From contig OZ024897.1 of NCBI GenBank assembly GCA_964017195.1, forward strand, positions 35,499,536 to 35,563,535: DNA of 64,000 nt, written 5' to 3'. The notes under the pieces were generated by a model. The model ran no database searches. It saw only the letters and a program-made list of their open reading frames with translations, and was not told the DNA's origin. The position numbers and the translations under genes are program-made. The stretch comes from Siderastrea radians (lineage: Eukaryota; Cnidaria; Anthozoa; Scleractinia; Rhizangiidae). This document shows positions 47,611-59,659 of the stretch, piece by piece; the first letter of the stretch is position 1; each line of letters starts with the position of its first letter.

Positions 47611-48567
47611 TTAGTGACGCAAACATCTTCCATCAAAACACTCCAGTTGTGCCAGTTCTTCTGGGTAAGCAGCTCTGTAAAACCTGGAAAAAAGTAACTC
47701 TTGTTGTTAAATCTGAAGTAACCTCTGAGCATGTTGTTGCAAATACTTTTTTTTATTAGTCTTGTTTTATGATGGTAATAGCAAATTAGTAAATTAATTT
47801 AAATATACAATAGAAAACAAAATGATGCAAGTCTTCAAATCACATCAGCATAAAACAAAACTGAAACAACACCAGTTTACAGCAGTGCCAGAAGTGAGAG
47901 CTGATCGTGTAAATAAAATATGTCAAAATTTATTTGGAAGAAAAAATTTAGGTCGTGAATAAAAACATCTTGCAGCTGCTTTTGCAAGAAAGCACCACAG
48001 ATATTTTCCAAAAAGCACATTTGACCTAGATGATGAAATGAGCATCTAAACGCTCATTCAAATTTCTACTGCCAGGATATGATAACATTTTGTTCTGCAT
48101 GCTGCACACAGCTTTAATAATCCTAATTTCTCACGACAGTAGAGAACCGTTTCCAATGCGACCTACAGCTTGCAGGATCTCGTCTCCCATTTTTTTAGTT
48201 GCTTTCTTTTTTATTCCCACACAATCTACAATCAGGGTGCTTTTCCTTGACTACACGGGAAAAATGAACATAGCGTGAAATTCGAGTCACGGCAGCCTTC
48301 GATCGGCCAACGGGCTAGCCGAACCTCCACTGCTACTTCGAAAGCCGTGTTACCGACAATGCAGCTGCGTTACCATACGCAAATACCAAATACCATAGGC
48401 AAATTTTATAAAGATATTCGTGATATTTTTTTGGAAAGACGAAAAAAATGCTACGTACCTTGTTTTTCCACTTATCTGATGCCCACTCGCTATGTAATCG
48501 AATAGAACTTAGCGAACCGCGCGACGGTTCTCGTGCTCAAAATCCTCAACACGTTAAACGACGCCAT
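47611..48567 (-). CDS. Small three-exon candidate gene with presequence-like N-terminus and broken frame
   Basis: Exon 1 (48567-48459) starts ATGGCGTCG and encodes MASFNVLRILSTRTVARFAK, typical of a mitochondrial presequence (basic, Ser/Arg/Leu). It ends at a strong AAG/GTACGT donor. The ATG frame meets a TAG at the 26th codon, whereas another frame of the same exon reads LHSEWASDKWKNK up to the donor. That second frame joins exon 2 (48250-48135; STLIVDCVGIKKKATKKMGD, ILQAVGRIGNGSLL) and exon 3 (47683-47611; YRAAYPEELAQLECFDGRC) without stops and with matching phases. Either exon 1 carries a frameshift or the true start is elsewhere. A promoter-like block lies just upstream. No family is recognised. 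Confidence 0.35.
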
Positions 48568-48654
48568 TAGTTCCCCACTCGACTGCGTCTTCTTTGTTTA
48601 GTGCTATTGTGTGCAAGGTCTTAAGGGAAAAGGGTCCTTTACGACCGAGAAAAG

Positions 48655-48745
48655 AGCTCAGAAATGACTAAATATAGTGTGCCCAGCTTTGGCGGCCATA
48701 TTGCGTGTTCTGATGACGTCACCATATACCCATTTCTGGTTATGT
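48655..48745 (-). promoter_or_regulatory. Promoter-like block with CRE and YY1 sites
   Basis: On the minus strand GGTGACGTCATCAGAACACG contains the cAMP-response element TGACGTCA, and CAATATGGCCGCCAAAG contains a match to the YY1 consensus AANATGGC. They lie about 120-160 bp upstream of the ATG of the small candidate gene, a usual arrangement for TATA-less housekeeping promoters. Confidence 0.4.
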
Positions 48746-48779
48746 CCCGGACTGCTAGCATGTAGGGATTTAACTACAC

Positions 48780-49215
48780 ACTGGAAAATTAGAACTCCCT
48801 TGTACAGCATAGTATACAACACCATCCACAGACACGATAGATGGAACCACCATGTACACGATAATAAACAGCACCACGGGAAAGTCCTGCTCAGAAGCTT
48901 TCACTTGAATAGTCACACTCTAGGATTTCATCCACAGACTCAAAAGTTAGAACCACCTTGTACAGCATAATAAACAGCACCACAGGAATGTACTGCTCAG
49001 AGGCTTTCACTTGAATGGTCACACTTTAATACATCATACACAGACACAATAGTTAGAACCACCAATGAAAAAAAAAAGTAAAGTGCTGCTCAACAGCTTT
49101 CATTAGAGTGCTCTGTGGACACGGACCTGAAGGTTAGACTAACCCTGTTCAAAATAAAAAGAGCACTACAGACTCAAAAGCTCAGAACCACGTTGTACAG
49201 CGCGACAAAAAACAC
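48780..49215 (+). repeat. 105-bp satellite array, copy 1
   Basis: About four diverged units with TTAGAACCACCTTGTACAGC, then ATAATAAACAGCACCACAGG, GCTCAGAGGCTTTCACTTGA and ATGGTCACACTTTA. The same unit, inverted, forms the array at 53490-53950. Confidence 0.8.
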
Positions 49216-49229
49216 CGAAGGACTGGACA

Positions 49230-50430
49230 CTAGCCTACGAACAGGCTTACTTAGGCTTACTTATTGACTTATTCGCGGGATTAATGACTCGCAAATCGCG
49301 GCTCCGCCGCCAAGTTACTCGTGCGAATAACTAACTCACTAAGTGAGCCGGCGAGCAGGCTACCCGCTAAGTACCCACAGTGCATGGGGGGAGGTATGAC
49401 CATTACAGTGATAACTAAGTCTGTTAAGAATGAACGCTGTGGCTCGAACCCAGCTTAAAAATATTGCGGTAAGTCAAAGAACTACTTGAAAACTCTTCAG
49501 CCACAAATCACACATTAGCTCTTTTAGTTTATTAGTGATATCTTTCTTCTCTTGCCTTTATATTCACAGTAACATATATTGTTCAACGTATTCAACTCCT
49601 CTTTAAAAATCATTTGCAGTTGTTTAGTAACTTAGTAGAGTAAAATAACTTAAAGCTGTGCGGTCAGTAATTGGTCGACGGTTGGGTCAATAAACACCAA
49701 ATGCAGTCGTTCCTTAAGAACGCTATCCTATCCTTTAAGTTACATGACTGATTAGCCCATGTCATTAAGCAATATAACAAGCATTTCTATGGTTTGTGGC
49801 GAAATAAACTACTCGGTATGTTAGGAGACAAGAGAGGATGAAATTGTAGGAGAATAAAACCGAAACAGTTTGTCCATCACTCGCCTTTCGTTCGTAAACC
49901 GCAGACTTTTTTTCAGTTTCTCTCTCCGCGTGTTTTTTTTTTGTTTTTGTTTTTGTTTTGTTTTTTTTTTGCTTTGGCTTTTACTGATACAAACCATAGA
50001 AGAGCGTGCGGCCTTTTTCACAGTTTGATCTGTGGCAGCCCGCCTTATTAGGTTTTATCCCACCCCTGAAGCACATATTTTATCAGTACCAGTATCATGG
50101 TGACTGTGTTACCATCTTTTGATTGCTCATAAAGTTATACCGTGTGAATTTATGCTATTCTTGCCAAGCACCACCATAATGAGTGCTTCCCATACTAGCC
50201 ACACACGATCGTGAAACGAATTTGAGCTATGATCTTACAGCTTGCGACTAAAATCACATATTATAACCTGAATCGCCACGGAGCGTGCAAATTCGAATTA
50301 GCGACCATACTATCACCGTGTTAAGACGGTATAAATTTATATTCTTTTTGTTTGCAGTCACATACGTTGCAGCTATAGACGTATGTCGCCAACGCGTGAT
50401 GCCATAAAAAGTAAAGCAACAAGTGGCGAT
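49230..50430. other. Intergenic, nothing recognised
   Basis: Anonymous; a minus-strand B-box-like GGGTTCGAGCC occurs near 49445 but no A box or cloverleaf accompanies it. Confidence 0.4.
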
Positions 50431-50436
50431 CGACCG

Positions 50437-50437
<1 letters not shown>

Positions 50438-50490
<53 letters not shown>
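50438..50490. repeat. (AAT)n microsatellite
   Basis: About 17 AAT triplets; the poly-isoleucine frame on the minus strand derives from it. Confidence 0.96.
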
Positions 50491-50492
<2 letters not shown>

Positions 50493-50871
50493 CAGCTGTG
50501 TCTCCATGTAAGCCGTAGATATGGCGCACGAGGGTAACAATTGAAATTCTTAGAAATTAAAAGGTAATGTTAATTAGTCAGTTAACTTGCTTTGCTCAAA
50601 AAGAGTTCTGTTCGCCGTCCGCACTTGTTTTTTTAATCAGCGTTCACGATGCCACTATGCCGAGATACCAGCCAGGGAAACTGAATACTAATGACGTAGC
50701 ATAACTCCGATCTACAAAAAAAAGACCATTGCAGATATGTTGGTACCTTAAAAACAGTTGGAAAGAAAACCTAAACTGAACACAGTATTGAAAGTCAGAG
50801 TTTCACTGTGAGGTTCTGCTATTCATAAAATACCCCAAAGGCAGTTTACACGCAGTGTCATTTCACATACC

Positions 50872-51423
50872 GTGTGGTACTAAATTTTTGCGGGTTCTAA
50901 TTTTTGCGATTTTTGCGGGTATTTCACGATCCGCAAAAAAAGTTCTCCCGAAAAAATTCCCGCATACTTTTTCTCCGCAAAAATTTACTCCACTGTCGAA
51001 GTTAGTACAAACATCGCCTTTTACATGTAATGTAGAATCACGTTGGTGCCCATTTATTTTAATGGCCTCTCTCTTTCAGAAACAAAACGAAATTAGAAAC
51101 AAATCATTCAGAAATAGAACGACGAAATTGCAGTTGGTACACTACAATTATTTAAAGAAAAGGGTCGACTGAGCCGAGAACTCCATTGATTAACTGATTT
51201 AACGTTTTATACATCTGCATGTTGTTCACCTTTATTCGATTGTTTTTTTACTCAAAAGTCGAGAATGCTGTAGTGCCAAATAAAAGGCGACTTCCTGAAA
51301 ATGTAAAAAATTAATTCCCAGCAAGAAAAACCAGTTTCTGCCAATCGCAAAAATTAGTTCCCGCAAAACACAAAAAATCGCCCATTTGCAAAATCAAACT
51401 CCCGCAAAAATTTAGTGCCACAC
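50872..51423. mobile_element. TIR element with TTTTGCGGG motifs
   Basis: The ends GTGTGGTACTAAATTTTTGC and GCAAAAATTTAGTGCCACAC are inverted repeats of about 24 bp with one mismatch, each followed inward by a GGG/CCC. Inside, TTTTTGCGGG and its inverse CCCGCAAAAA recur several times. No coding domain is recognised; the 105-codon frame at 50855-51172 is unsupported. Confidence 0.7.
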
Positions 51424-51429
51424 TGTTTA

Positions 51430-53190
51430 CTTTCAGATCCGAGTCTAGTATTTCTGATTGGTCAACACAGTAACCAGTCACAACAGGAACAAAAAACAAA
51501 AACCAATCAGAAATCCGAAGCAAATACAAGTAAGCGTCAAGTGCGGGAAAACGAGTGCGAGCAGGTCACGATTGTTTTTGGTTTTACTTCTGATTGGTTA
51601 ATAAAGGGGTGCGAGCTTTTTTAGCCACTAAAAAAGCGAAGTAAATTAAACCAAAACCAAAACAAACGCAACATTACTTTCGACACTGAATTGAAAACTG
51701 CTCTAAGAAAAAAAAAACGTGCGATTAGGTCACCATCAAGTTGTGGTCTTTATATCGCCAGTCTCTGAGTAGTGCTACGTCATCAGTGTGGAATTTTTGC
51801 GGTCGTTCCACAGATTTCGTTCCCTGGGTCATTTAAAACGTAGAAGCGTCTCGAAACGCGTGTTTTTCCTCAAACTGTTACTATTTGTTAAAAGCAATCA
51901 ATTAAATCAGCTCCCAAACAAACGTCAGACCAGTGGAATCAGCAGTAATGAAGTTTCTTCCCGCGAAGCAGCAAGTCTGGATAGCTCCCTCATGTTGGTT
52001 GGGCCTACAAAGAAAAGGTTAAAGTCACACGGGCCTTGTTGCACTCTAGTGTGAGGCGGGGGGGCTGGGGGAGCTGACAGAAGAGGGTACTATGGTGTCA
52101 TTGGATCTCTCATCCTAGAGCCTATTCAAGAGAAAATATTTTGAGTTTCCCACCACATTTACGGCTTCGTTTAAGACAGTCACGATGGCTTGGGAATGCA
52201 AAATTTTTACCCTTCCCGCAACTCTTGACAGTAAAGTGGTTTTTCTTTACGTCGATGTCAGGATGATGCTAAGGAGTTCTGCCAGTAGTTGTATCCAATC
52301 TAAGACATTCAATGGTAGTGTATTCCCTGTTTAATACAGAAACCTTTCACAGCCATATCATATCCAGTGGCACGGACTCATTACCGGTAAATAAGGAAGT
52401 ACCCCCTCTTGTTCTTCTCCACTGTTCGAAGGGGAGGGGGGAGGGGGTACATATGGCGTCGCAGGTGCTTAAATGCAACAATGTACTGAATGTAGAGCTT
52501 TGGCACCCCCTCACATTCTCTCGCCTGCTTTTGCTTATCGATCGATCGCCGACCCATCAATGTCGCGCTGCACTATTTCTGTCAAATTGCAAGTTAAAAG
52601 AGAATTTGCTTAGATAACAAAACCGTACGTTTACCCTTTTAGTCAATGTGTAAAATTACAGCAGTTTCCCTTTTCACCCAGGAATAGCTGGGCGAGCCAA
52701 AAACCAAGCGCGTCGAGGTTTCATGTGCCGGCCTTTGCGTCTTTAGTTTGCCTCGTCTTTCCTTGAGGAAAAAGTATAACTGGACTCCCAAGTCTATGAA
52801 CTGTGTTTCTATTTGATAGTCATACTTATTGACTGGGTGGGAGGGCGAGCGGGCGGGAAAATATTTGATTCGTGGTCACAACGTTACGTACGGAGCCCAG
52901 CGAGTTTCATGCGTCATGACGACCAACATCCAAACCTAACTCTGTCAACAAATGTTTTAATATCATAACGACTAATATAGAACTAGCCACGGGTTTCCAA
53001 AGTATAAATTGCTTTAATGTTATGCGCTGTCGTTTTTCATTCAGAAGTCAAAATCGAGAAGCTACGCGTGAGAAAATCATGTGAAATCGCATTTCACTGA
53101 GCCCCTTAAAGGGCACCGGTTTTTCTAAATAGTTTCGTAACGGATGCGCACACGGGGCCGTAAGGGTCATATGATAATGAGATTATTCTG
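51430..53190. other. 3' flank of gene C, anonymous
   Basis: Frame 51788-52054 (with LPNKRQTSGISSNEVSSRE) has a protein-like composition but no recognised domain or splice context and is not called. No RNA gene or bounded repeat seen. Confidence 0.35.
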
Positions 53191-53193
53191 TCT

Positions 53194-56100
53194 TTAGTTA
53201 TAAGGAGCCACCAACCTAGTCTTGTCCCAGGGCATCCAGGAGTGCTGTTCTATGGAGTCCCATAAGTTTACTGTCGCGTCAGAGGCCACACCCACAATGT
53301 ACCTTCCATCCGGGATGAACGATATGGCCTGCATTGAGATCAATAAAGTCGTATTTCGTCACTTAGTTATTTTAAGCTTCCTGTTCTTAAGGTAAAGCCC
53401 TGTGCAATGTAATGCAGCTCTAACGCTGAGTCGATGAAAGAGTAAGGTTTCGCTATTAGAATGAAAATAACTTAACAATACTTTCATGTACTGCAGTTTA
53501 TTATGTTGTACAAAGATGTACATAGTAGTCTTAAAGTCTGAGCGTGGAGACTAAAAGCTAACGAGGAGTACTTTCCTTTAGTGCCGTCTAACACGCTGTA
53601 CAAAGTCGTTCAACTTTTGAGACTTTGAAGAAAATCCTAAAGTGTGACCATTCAAATGAAAGATATTGTGAAGTATTTTCCTGTAGTGCTGTTTATACGA
53701 GATACAACGTGGTTTAACTTTTGAGTCTGTGAACGAATATCTTAAAGTGTGACCATTCAAATGAAAGCTACTGAGCAGTACTTTCCTGTGGTACTGTTTA
53801 TTATGCTGTACAAGGTGGTTAACTTTTGAATCTGTGAACGAAATCCTAAGGTGTGGGGATTTGTACGAAAGTTACTGAGCAGCACTTTCTTGGGATCTTT
53901 TTGTTATACTGTACAACGTGCTGCGAGCCTTTGGATGAAATCGTTACTGTGAAGTGCGACTATATAATACATGCAAGCTCGTGGTCTGTTGGTTTTCCTC
54001 TTTTTTACCCATGAAAATATATTTCAGAAAGGTTTGTCGTCCCTTAATTGGCGCACTGAGCGACTGGATGTTTCTTGAGTTTTCCCCTCAAGAAATCAGG
54101 GCAGCCTATTCCAGCTGACCTAACCAGTGCCCTAGACAGAGTTTACTGCAAAGACATTCAATTCAAACCTTAAGTTGTTTTTCACTGCTTCTAATATCCA
54201 CACTGTTCTCGGCCTCATAAGTGTTGCCATGCATGGTCCAAACTGTAGCTCTGTTACCAGCCAAAGATGCGAACACCGGATCTACCGGCGAAAATATCAC
54301 GCTCTTTAAAGGCGCGGTGAATTCGGTCAATGTACACACGCAGTTCCAGTCGTTTTCTTTTCGCCACGCACGGATGGTCCTATCGTCTGATCCTGTCAAG
54401 GCCACGGCGCTATCAGGCGAAAACTGTACCACATTCACCGCACCAGTGTGCCCCCTCAGCTCTTTAACGTCGCCCCCAGGGACAAATTCCCCGGCTCCTG
54501 GCCGAATCTTGTATAGGCGAGCGGTTTTATCGCGGGATGCAGACGCGAGGAATTTGCCATCTTTGGAGAAGGCACAGAAAAGGACAGCATCTGAATGTAG
54601 CTCTGAAAGAATAACGTTAAAAAAATTATAATCAGGGTTTATATTAGTCTACGAGATGAAGTCTCCCCCTCCCTTCCTTCCTGTAGAAGAGGTTAATCTT
54701 ACATCATGATTTTCGCATCTTGAAAAGGCATTTAAATTTTCAAGTAATTTTCAAGTAATTTTTTCAAGGTCCGAATGTTATCAACCAAAAGTAGAAAAGA
54801 AGATTACCTTCATACTCTGATTTTAAAGTATTGTGCCAGTTCAGAGATTAAATCACATAAAAAATTTTTCATTGTTTGTTGTAACCTTTCGTATAATTTC
54901 TTCTTTCTCTGATTTGTCTGTTTTTCCATTCTTTTAATAAAACGTACAGTGATCCGATAGGATTACATTGATGACCCTCCTCAGCTGAAAGGAAAGGAAA
55001 TAGCATCCTTTTTCCACGAAGGAGTTTTCTTCCAGGCTATTTATACCTCTTTTAACTTCTAATTCAGCTCGAGAATGGTGTTAGTTTTCCGTGCACTAAA
55101 AACTGAAACTAAATCTCATTATCACATGACTTTCTACACAGCACAAAATTTTCATTGGCAAAAATTCAGTGTTCTTGCTAGATGGCAGAATGATGAAAAC
55201 GAATAAAGAAGGTTTTTGAACAAACATTTATCGGTTATGTACAGATGCATTCATCTCACCGGCGCTTAAATATCTTTAAGACTTAAATTGAGCAAGCAAG
55301 AAAAACACAGAATCATTTCTGCGAGATATGCAAATTTTAAACTCTTCTTAAATCATTAATATTTAATTTTACGTTTCCTTTGAGCAGGTGTATGTCGTTT
55401 GACTAAAGCTTTCTTTCCAAACACTGAAAGGCCACAAATAAATCATACGAGACATTATGTTAGTTCTGGTAAATGAAATTCTTATTTCTGTGTCGGCGAT
55501 AGGCCCAATTCTTGTAACTCAAAATGACCAGAAGCAAAGAGACATTCAAAACAGTAAATGAAGAAAGAAGTCGCTTAATTTGCATTGGAAGAACAAAGAA
55601 ATAAAAATAACAACAAAAATTGTTAAGGGAAAAATGAAATACATCTAACGCGGAAACGCATGGTATTATGTCTGCATTCAGTATTATGTTGCTGCATTTT
55701 TTTCATAAGAATATTATATTTTTCTGTTTAAAAAAGGTAAAGGTTTTATAAACTTCCTTTACACGTGTGCCAGTCAGTCCATTGAAAGCAAATTTGATTC
55801 ACCAGACCATCGTTTGTGGTTGCTGTAATTCATTAATCTTCCATGACATTCGCTCGATCCTCGAGCGATAAAGAAGTTTACTGGCATGAAACTCCCAAGT
55901 CTGCGAACTACACCCATGTGTATTTGCGGAGAAAAAAAATTCCGTAAAATACAACATACGTCGTTGTATGTTTATTAATTCATCTGTTATTTCTTATTTT
56001 TGCTGCGAAAATATCCGCGTAGAATAAGATACTAAAGATCGTTGTAAAACCTAACTAAATGAAAAGAAATACGTTAATTGGCAGTAAACTGTCGAGGACT

Positions 56101-56445
56101 TACCTAAACGTGAAGCGCGTTTTCCAGTGTCATAATTCCACAGAATGACTTTTTTGTCGCGGGAAGATGACGCTAAAATCGGCCCAATAGAACAAAAAGA
56201 ACACGATGTAACTTCCCCAGTATGCCCGCCTTTAAGAGTCCTTAAAACTTCTCCGGTAGCTATTGTCCAAAGATTAATTTTGCCATCAGTTGAGCAAGTA
56301 GCAAGAATCTTCTCTTTTGGGTCCACAGTGCAGTACAGAATGCCTCCCTCGTGGCCTCCAAGGCGATAAAGCAATCTCTTTTCAAACGAGGAAGCACCGC
56401 TACTATTCCGGGCAGACATGTCTGTCAACGGTGTACAACTCTCCC
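53194..56445 (-). CDS. Gene C: WD40-repeat beta-propeller protein, three exons
   Basis: Exons are 56445-56104, 54602-54169 and 53328-53194 (stop 53196-53194). From the ATG at 56419 this is 885 nt, 294 residues; phases at both junctions agree. WD repeats are seen as GHEGGILYCTVD...INLW, GHTGEVTSCSF...VILWNYDTGK, HSDAVLFCAFSKDGKFLASA, GHTGAVNVVQFSPDSAVALT, APLKSVIFSP...ATVWTM and AISFIPDGRYIVG...VNLWDS: five full blades plus a sixth whose first strand is short. The fold serves as a protein-interaction platform; no enzymatic domain is attached. The frame is open upstream of the ATG to the acceptor, so an earlier exon cannot be excluded. The second donor is AAG/GTTTGA, where reading on would stop at once. 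It resembles many WD proteins and no ortholog is assigned. Confidence 0.88.
53490..53950 (-). repeat. 105-bp satellite array, copy 2, inside the last intron of gene C
   Basis: About four units carrying TGTGACCATTCAAATGAAAG at 53643 and 53748, exactly 105 bp apart, plus GTACTGTTTATTATGCTGTA. It is the reverse complement of the family at 48780-49215. The small frame at 53578-53760 reads the repeat. Confidence 0.85.
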
Positions 56446-56599
56446 CTGAAAAAAAGGAAAATCCGGAAAATATTTCCCAGTTACCTTTGATCAAACGGAA
56501 GAATTTCTTCGTGTTAGTCGCTGATTTCAGTTTTGAGTTAGGCGTTCCAAGATGTCAAAATTATTTCCATTTAACGTCCAAACGCAATTCTATGCAAAT

Positions 56600-57900
56600 T
56601 TAATGTCGGCAGTCAAGCTGCCATCCGTTGCGGTGATTATTCGCACGACAGATTTCCATTAGCGACACACGTGTTGTCACGATGCCAAAATACGGTAGGT
56701 ACTTTTCGTGACAACAACAAAAGAATAATCATCAATGTAGCGAAAAAATAGGATTTTGGCTGTCTTGTTTTAAGTCTATATATATACTTTTTTTATTTGT
56801 ACGCTGTTGTTAAATCCTCTCCTATTTTAGTTCAGTAAAAAAATCTATAGTTTGTCTAAACTCAGTTAACAGCGTTGAATGTATATTTAACAATGGTGCT
56901 TTTTTCTTACCTTATGCACTTTTTAAACTGCATTGAAATTAATTCAGAGTGAACCGACGCTTTCGCGATTGTATGCAATAGAAAATCACTTTCAAGGTGT
57001 TAATTATGTATAAAAGTGAAATATTTTTACACTTTTTTTTCAAAAAAGAACGATTCAAGCCCTTACTCCTTTTCCGCGAAACGCGTTTTCCAACAGACAA
57101 TAGCGAATCAAAGGTTTTGCCGAGAGTCGTCGTACGGTATGTTGGCTTTAAACTTCACAACCGAGTCGCGTATTACTGAAAGTAGAACACCATTTTAGTT
57201 TTCCTTTCAGGCATGCAAGTTTTGTTTAACGGTGATGCTGATAAATGGAACATACCTCTGAAAATGCAAAGCAGAGAAGGAGCCTTAGCGTCGTCCCACC
57301 ATTGGTAGTTTTCTTTTTATCAGCATGCCATTTACGTCTGGCTAATTTATCGCGCGTTAAATAACCGTGAAAGACTGCGATCAACTCGTGCGCAAACTAT
57401 TTTCTTTTTGTAGGGAAGATTTTACTGTGATATACCAGTCAATCAAGTACTATATTTCTTTACAAATTACATTATTTGACAACCGAAGGTCAATATTACC
57501 TGACTTAGTGCATGCACGCGAAGTCTCAGTGACAAATAAATAGTGAATATATCTGTCAACTGGAGTCGCACTTCTTTTAATGTACCAACTTTGATTTTAG
57601 TGATTATATATCCATTTTTTGGCTGTAATTGTTTTGTTTTATTCTTGATATACTAACGAACTGTCTGAACTGGGAGAGAGGTGACAGGAGTGCGTACATG
57701 AAAAACTGCCTTCTTTGCTGCTCAGAAAAACCAGTAACTTGCTGCCAAACTAATGCAACAGCCACTAAAGCTCAACTCAATCGTTTTTCGCCTTGTCTGG
57801 TCCATATGAAGTTACTTTATATTTACGAAGTAGTGAGTAGTGAAGACTTCCACACCACTTGATCGACATATTGTGAAGAACTGATATGATTGACATGTTT
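56600..57900. other. 5' flank of gene C, nothing firm
   Basis: No upstream exon or promoter of gene C could be recognised. Sequence is AT-rich with short unsupported frames (56997-57198, 57629-57862). Confidence 0.4.
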
Positions 57901-57917
57901 ATCACACTAAAGGAATA

Positions 57918-58710
57918 TACCGTATTTTCTCGATTAAACGCCGGAGGCGTTTATTTAAAACTCGGCCTCGTATACCCGGCGTTTATTCGAACCCGGCGTT
58001 TATTTATTAAATGCACTTTTCAGCCATCCATTTTTATATATCAGTATTGGAGGTTTATTGAACCAAGAACCAAATTTCAATAAAAACGTTAAAAATGTGA
58101 TCAGCCAGTAAGTGAATCTAGTGTATTATTTATCAAAAATAACCACCACTGACAGGAACAGTGATTGAACTCTTCTCAACGTTACGCTTCTCCGTAAAAC
58201 ACGGAAGAAGTGTATCGGTAACTGCTCGACAGCAAACGTACTGTGCAAGCAATTTAGAACAAGTTTAGTGAAGGAGAGCTTCCTGCTCCATGAGTTTCGA
58301 GAAAGGCAAAATTATGGAAAGATTCAAGGAACCGCTTGAGAAACGCTGGAGAGAACCTCGAGGTGATCCTTGCTTGATGTTAAAGCCCGCAGAAAGGTTA
58401 CCATGATTTAAAAGAGATTGACACGATACCTTATGCGTCGTTTGTTTCATCTGTTATAGTTAGTACTTTTGTAACAGGTGGTTTGCTTTGAATATTAGTG
58501 TATAAATTCAAAACTAATGGTAGAATCGATGAAGAGAACTAGTATGCAGTTATGACAAATAATCCTGATCTAGCATACCCATCTCGAATAAACGCCGGTA
58601 CCCCAAATAAACGGCGGGGGCGTTTATTTTAAACTCGGCCCTGTGGACCCGGCGTTTATTTGAATCCGGCGTTTATTCGAGGTCCGGCGTTTAATCGAGA
58701 AAGTACGGTA
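57918..58710. mobile_element. TIR element with repeated GGCGTTTATT motifs
   Basis: The ends TACCGTATTTTCTCGATTAA and TTAATCGAGAAAGTACGGTA are inverted repeats, continuing into CGCCGG. Both subterminal zones repeat CCCGGCGTTTATTCGAA-type motifs and an AAACTCGGCC word. The middle (about 58085-58560) is unique and non-coding. A non-autonomous DNA transposon is the simplest reading. Confidence 0.75.
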
Positions 58711-59023
58711 TTTGCGCATGAGTTGGCAGCGGTCAAGTCCTGAATTTCGCGCGACAAATCTAACATTTGCAAGTAGTATAGTGTGAGTTAAAAAATTCAC
58801 AAGCTGTTAAGGTTAGCACCGCATTTTCGCCATAAGGAAGCTTGTCATGCAGTCTTTGACTTTTTTATCCGATAGTATGTGTTAGTTGCATTCGATCTCC
58901 TACCAAATAAATGTTCCCCCTTTTCTACACTGAACAGAGACCTTTAAATTTGGGTACTTCCTCAAAGCTTGTCAAACGGCTAGGCAGTTTAAAAAAAAGC
59001 CTAACAAGAAAAGGTTCCTTTAT

Positions 59024-59326
59024 TTACAAATACGCTGACACGGCACTATCTGGCATTTCTCTGTATTTTTCAGCAACTGAACAATTCGCGTGTTCTTTGT
59101 TGTGTGCACTCGATACCGTTGGTGAACTTGCCTCTACACTTTCCGATATTATCACCCTTGGCTGTTTGTCTCTGTGCAATCCAGTTACTTTCTCTAGCTG
59201 GTCAATGGTAAGAGCTGGGTGTCCTCTCGATTTTCTGCAATTGGTTAGATCCCAGCAGGGCGGCTTTGTCATTTCAGTGATTTGTTTTTGCTCCTCCAGC
59301 TATAGCCACTGAAACTGAGTCTCCAT
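59024..59326 (-). pseudogene. Unknown ORF with one in-frame TAG
   Basis: The minus strand from ATG at 59326 gives METQFQWL, a TAG, then an uninterrupted 92 codons with LEEQKQITEMTKPPCWDL, HPALTIDQLEKVTGLHRD and AEKYREMPDSAVSAYL. A stop follows and an AATAAA overlaps it (TTTGTAAATAAAGG). Amino-acid composition is protein-like and much more convincing than the plus-strand frame over the same DNA. Alternatively an acceptor ATAG could make it a last exon, avoiding the stop. No family recognised; a retroelement gag-like origin is possible but unproven. Confidence 0.35.
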
Positions 59327-59659
59327 CTCTGACAGAGTTAGAGATGGCAGCCGGAATTTTCCCGTTGAGCACCCCGTTGTTAAAATGGTCTCCCTAGCTT
59401 ATGCCTTTCGCGGTTCTCTAGTTAAAGGAACTATGTCACGGCGTTTTCATTCATTTTTCTGATCAACAAAATTATTTTCTCATTGAAGGAAGCCTCAAAA
59501 TAATAGTTTTCTAACTTAGAAAAACACCAAAGAAGTAATAATAAACCAAAACTAAACAAGGATGGTTACAACTGAGGGAGATTAAGACGGATTACGAAAG
59601 ACGAACTTGAAAAAACTTGCCAATTTTTTCAAGATGCGTTATCCGTGACGTAGCTCCTT

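Larger units (their letters stand above)
45344..48758. mobile_element. Possible 3.4-kb TIR-bounded element
   Basis: The left CTAGCCAGTCCGGGCCATAA plus CCAGAA and the right TTCTGG plus TTATGTCCCGGACTGCTAG are inverted repeats of about 26 bp with one indel and one mismatch. Target-site duplication is not clear. The interval contains the small candidate gene at 47.6-48.6 kb; the rest is anonymous. Two copies of an unrelated short repeat in opposite orientation would look the same. Confidence 0.35.

Noticed and set aside
59024..59312. 133-codon plus-strand ORF from 58911
   Set aside because: It is the antisense of a more protein-like minus-strand frame and has a cysteine- and serine-rich composition typical of shadows.
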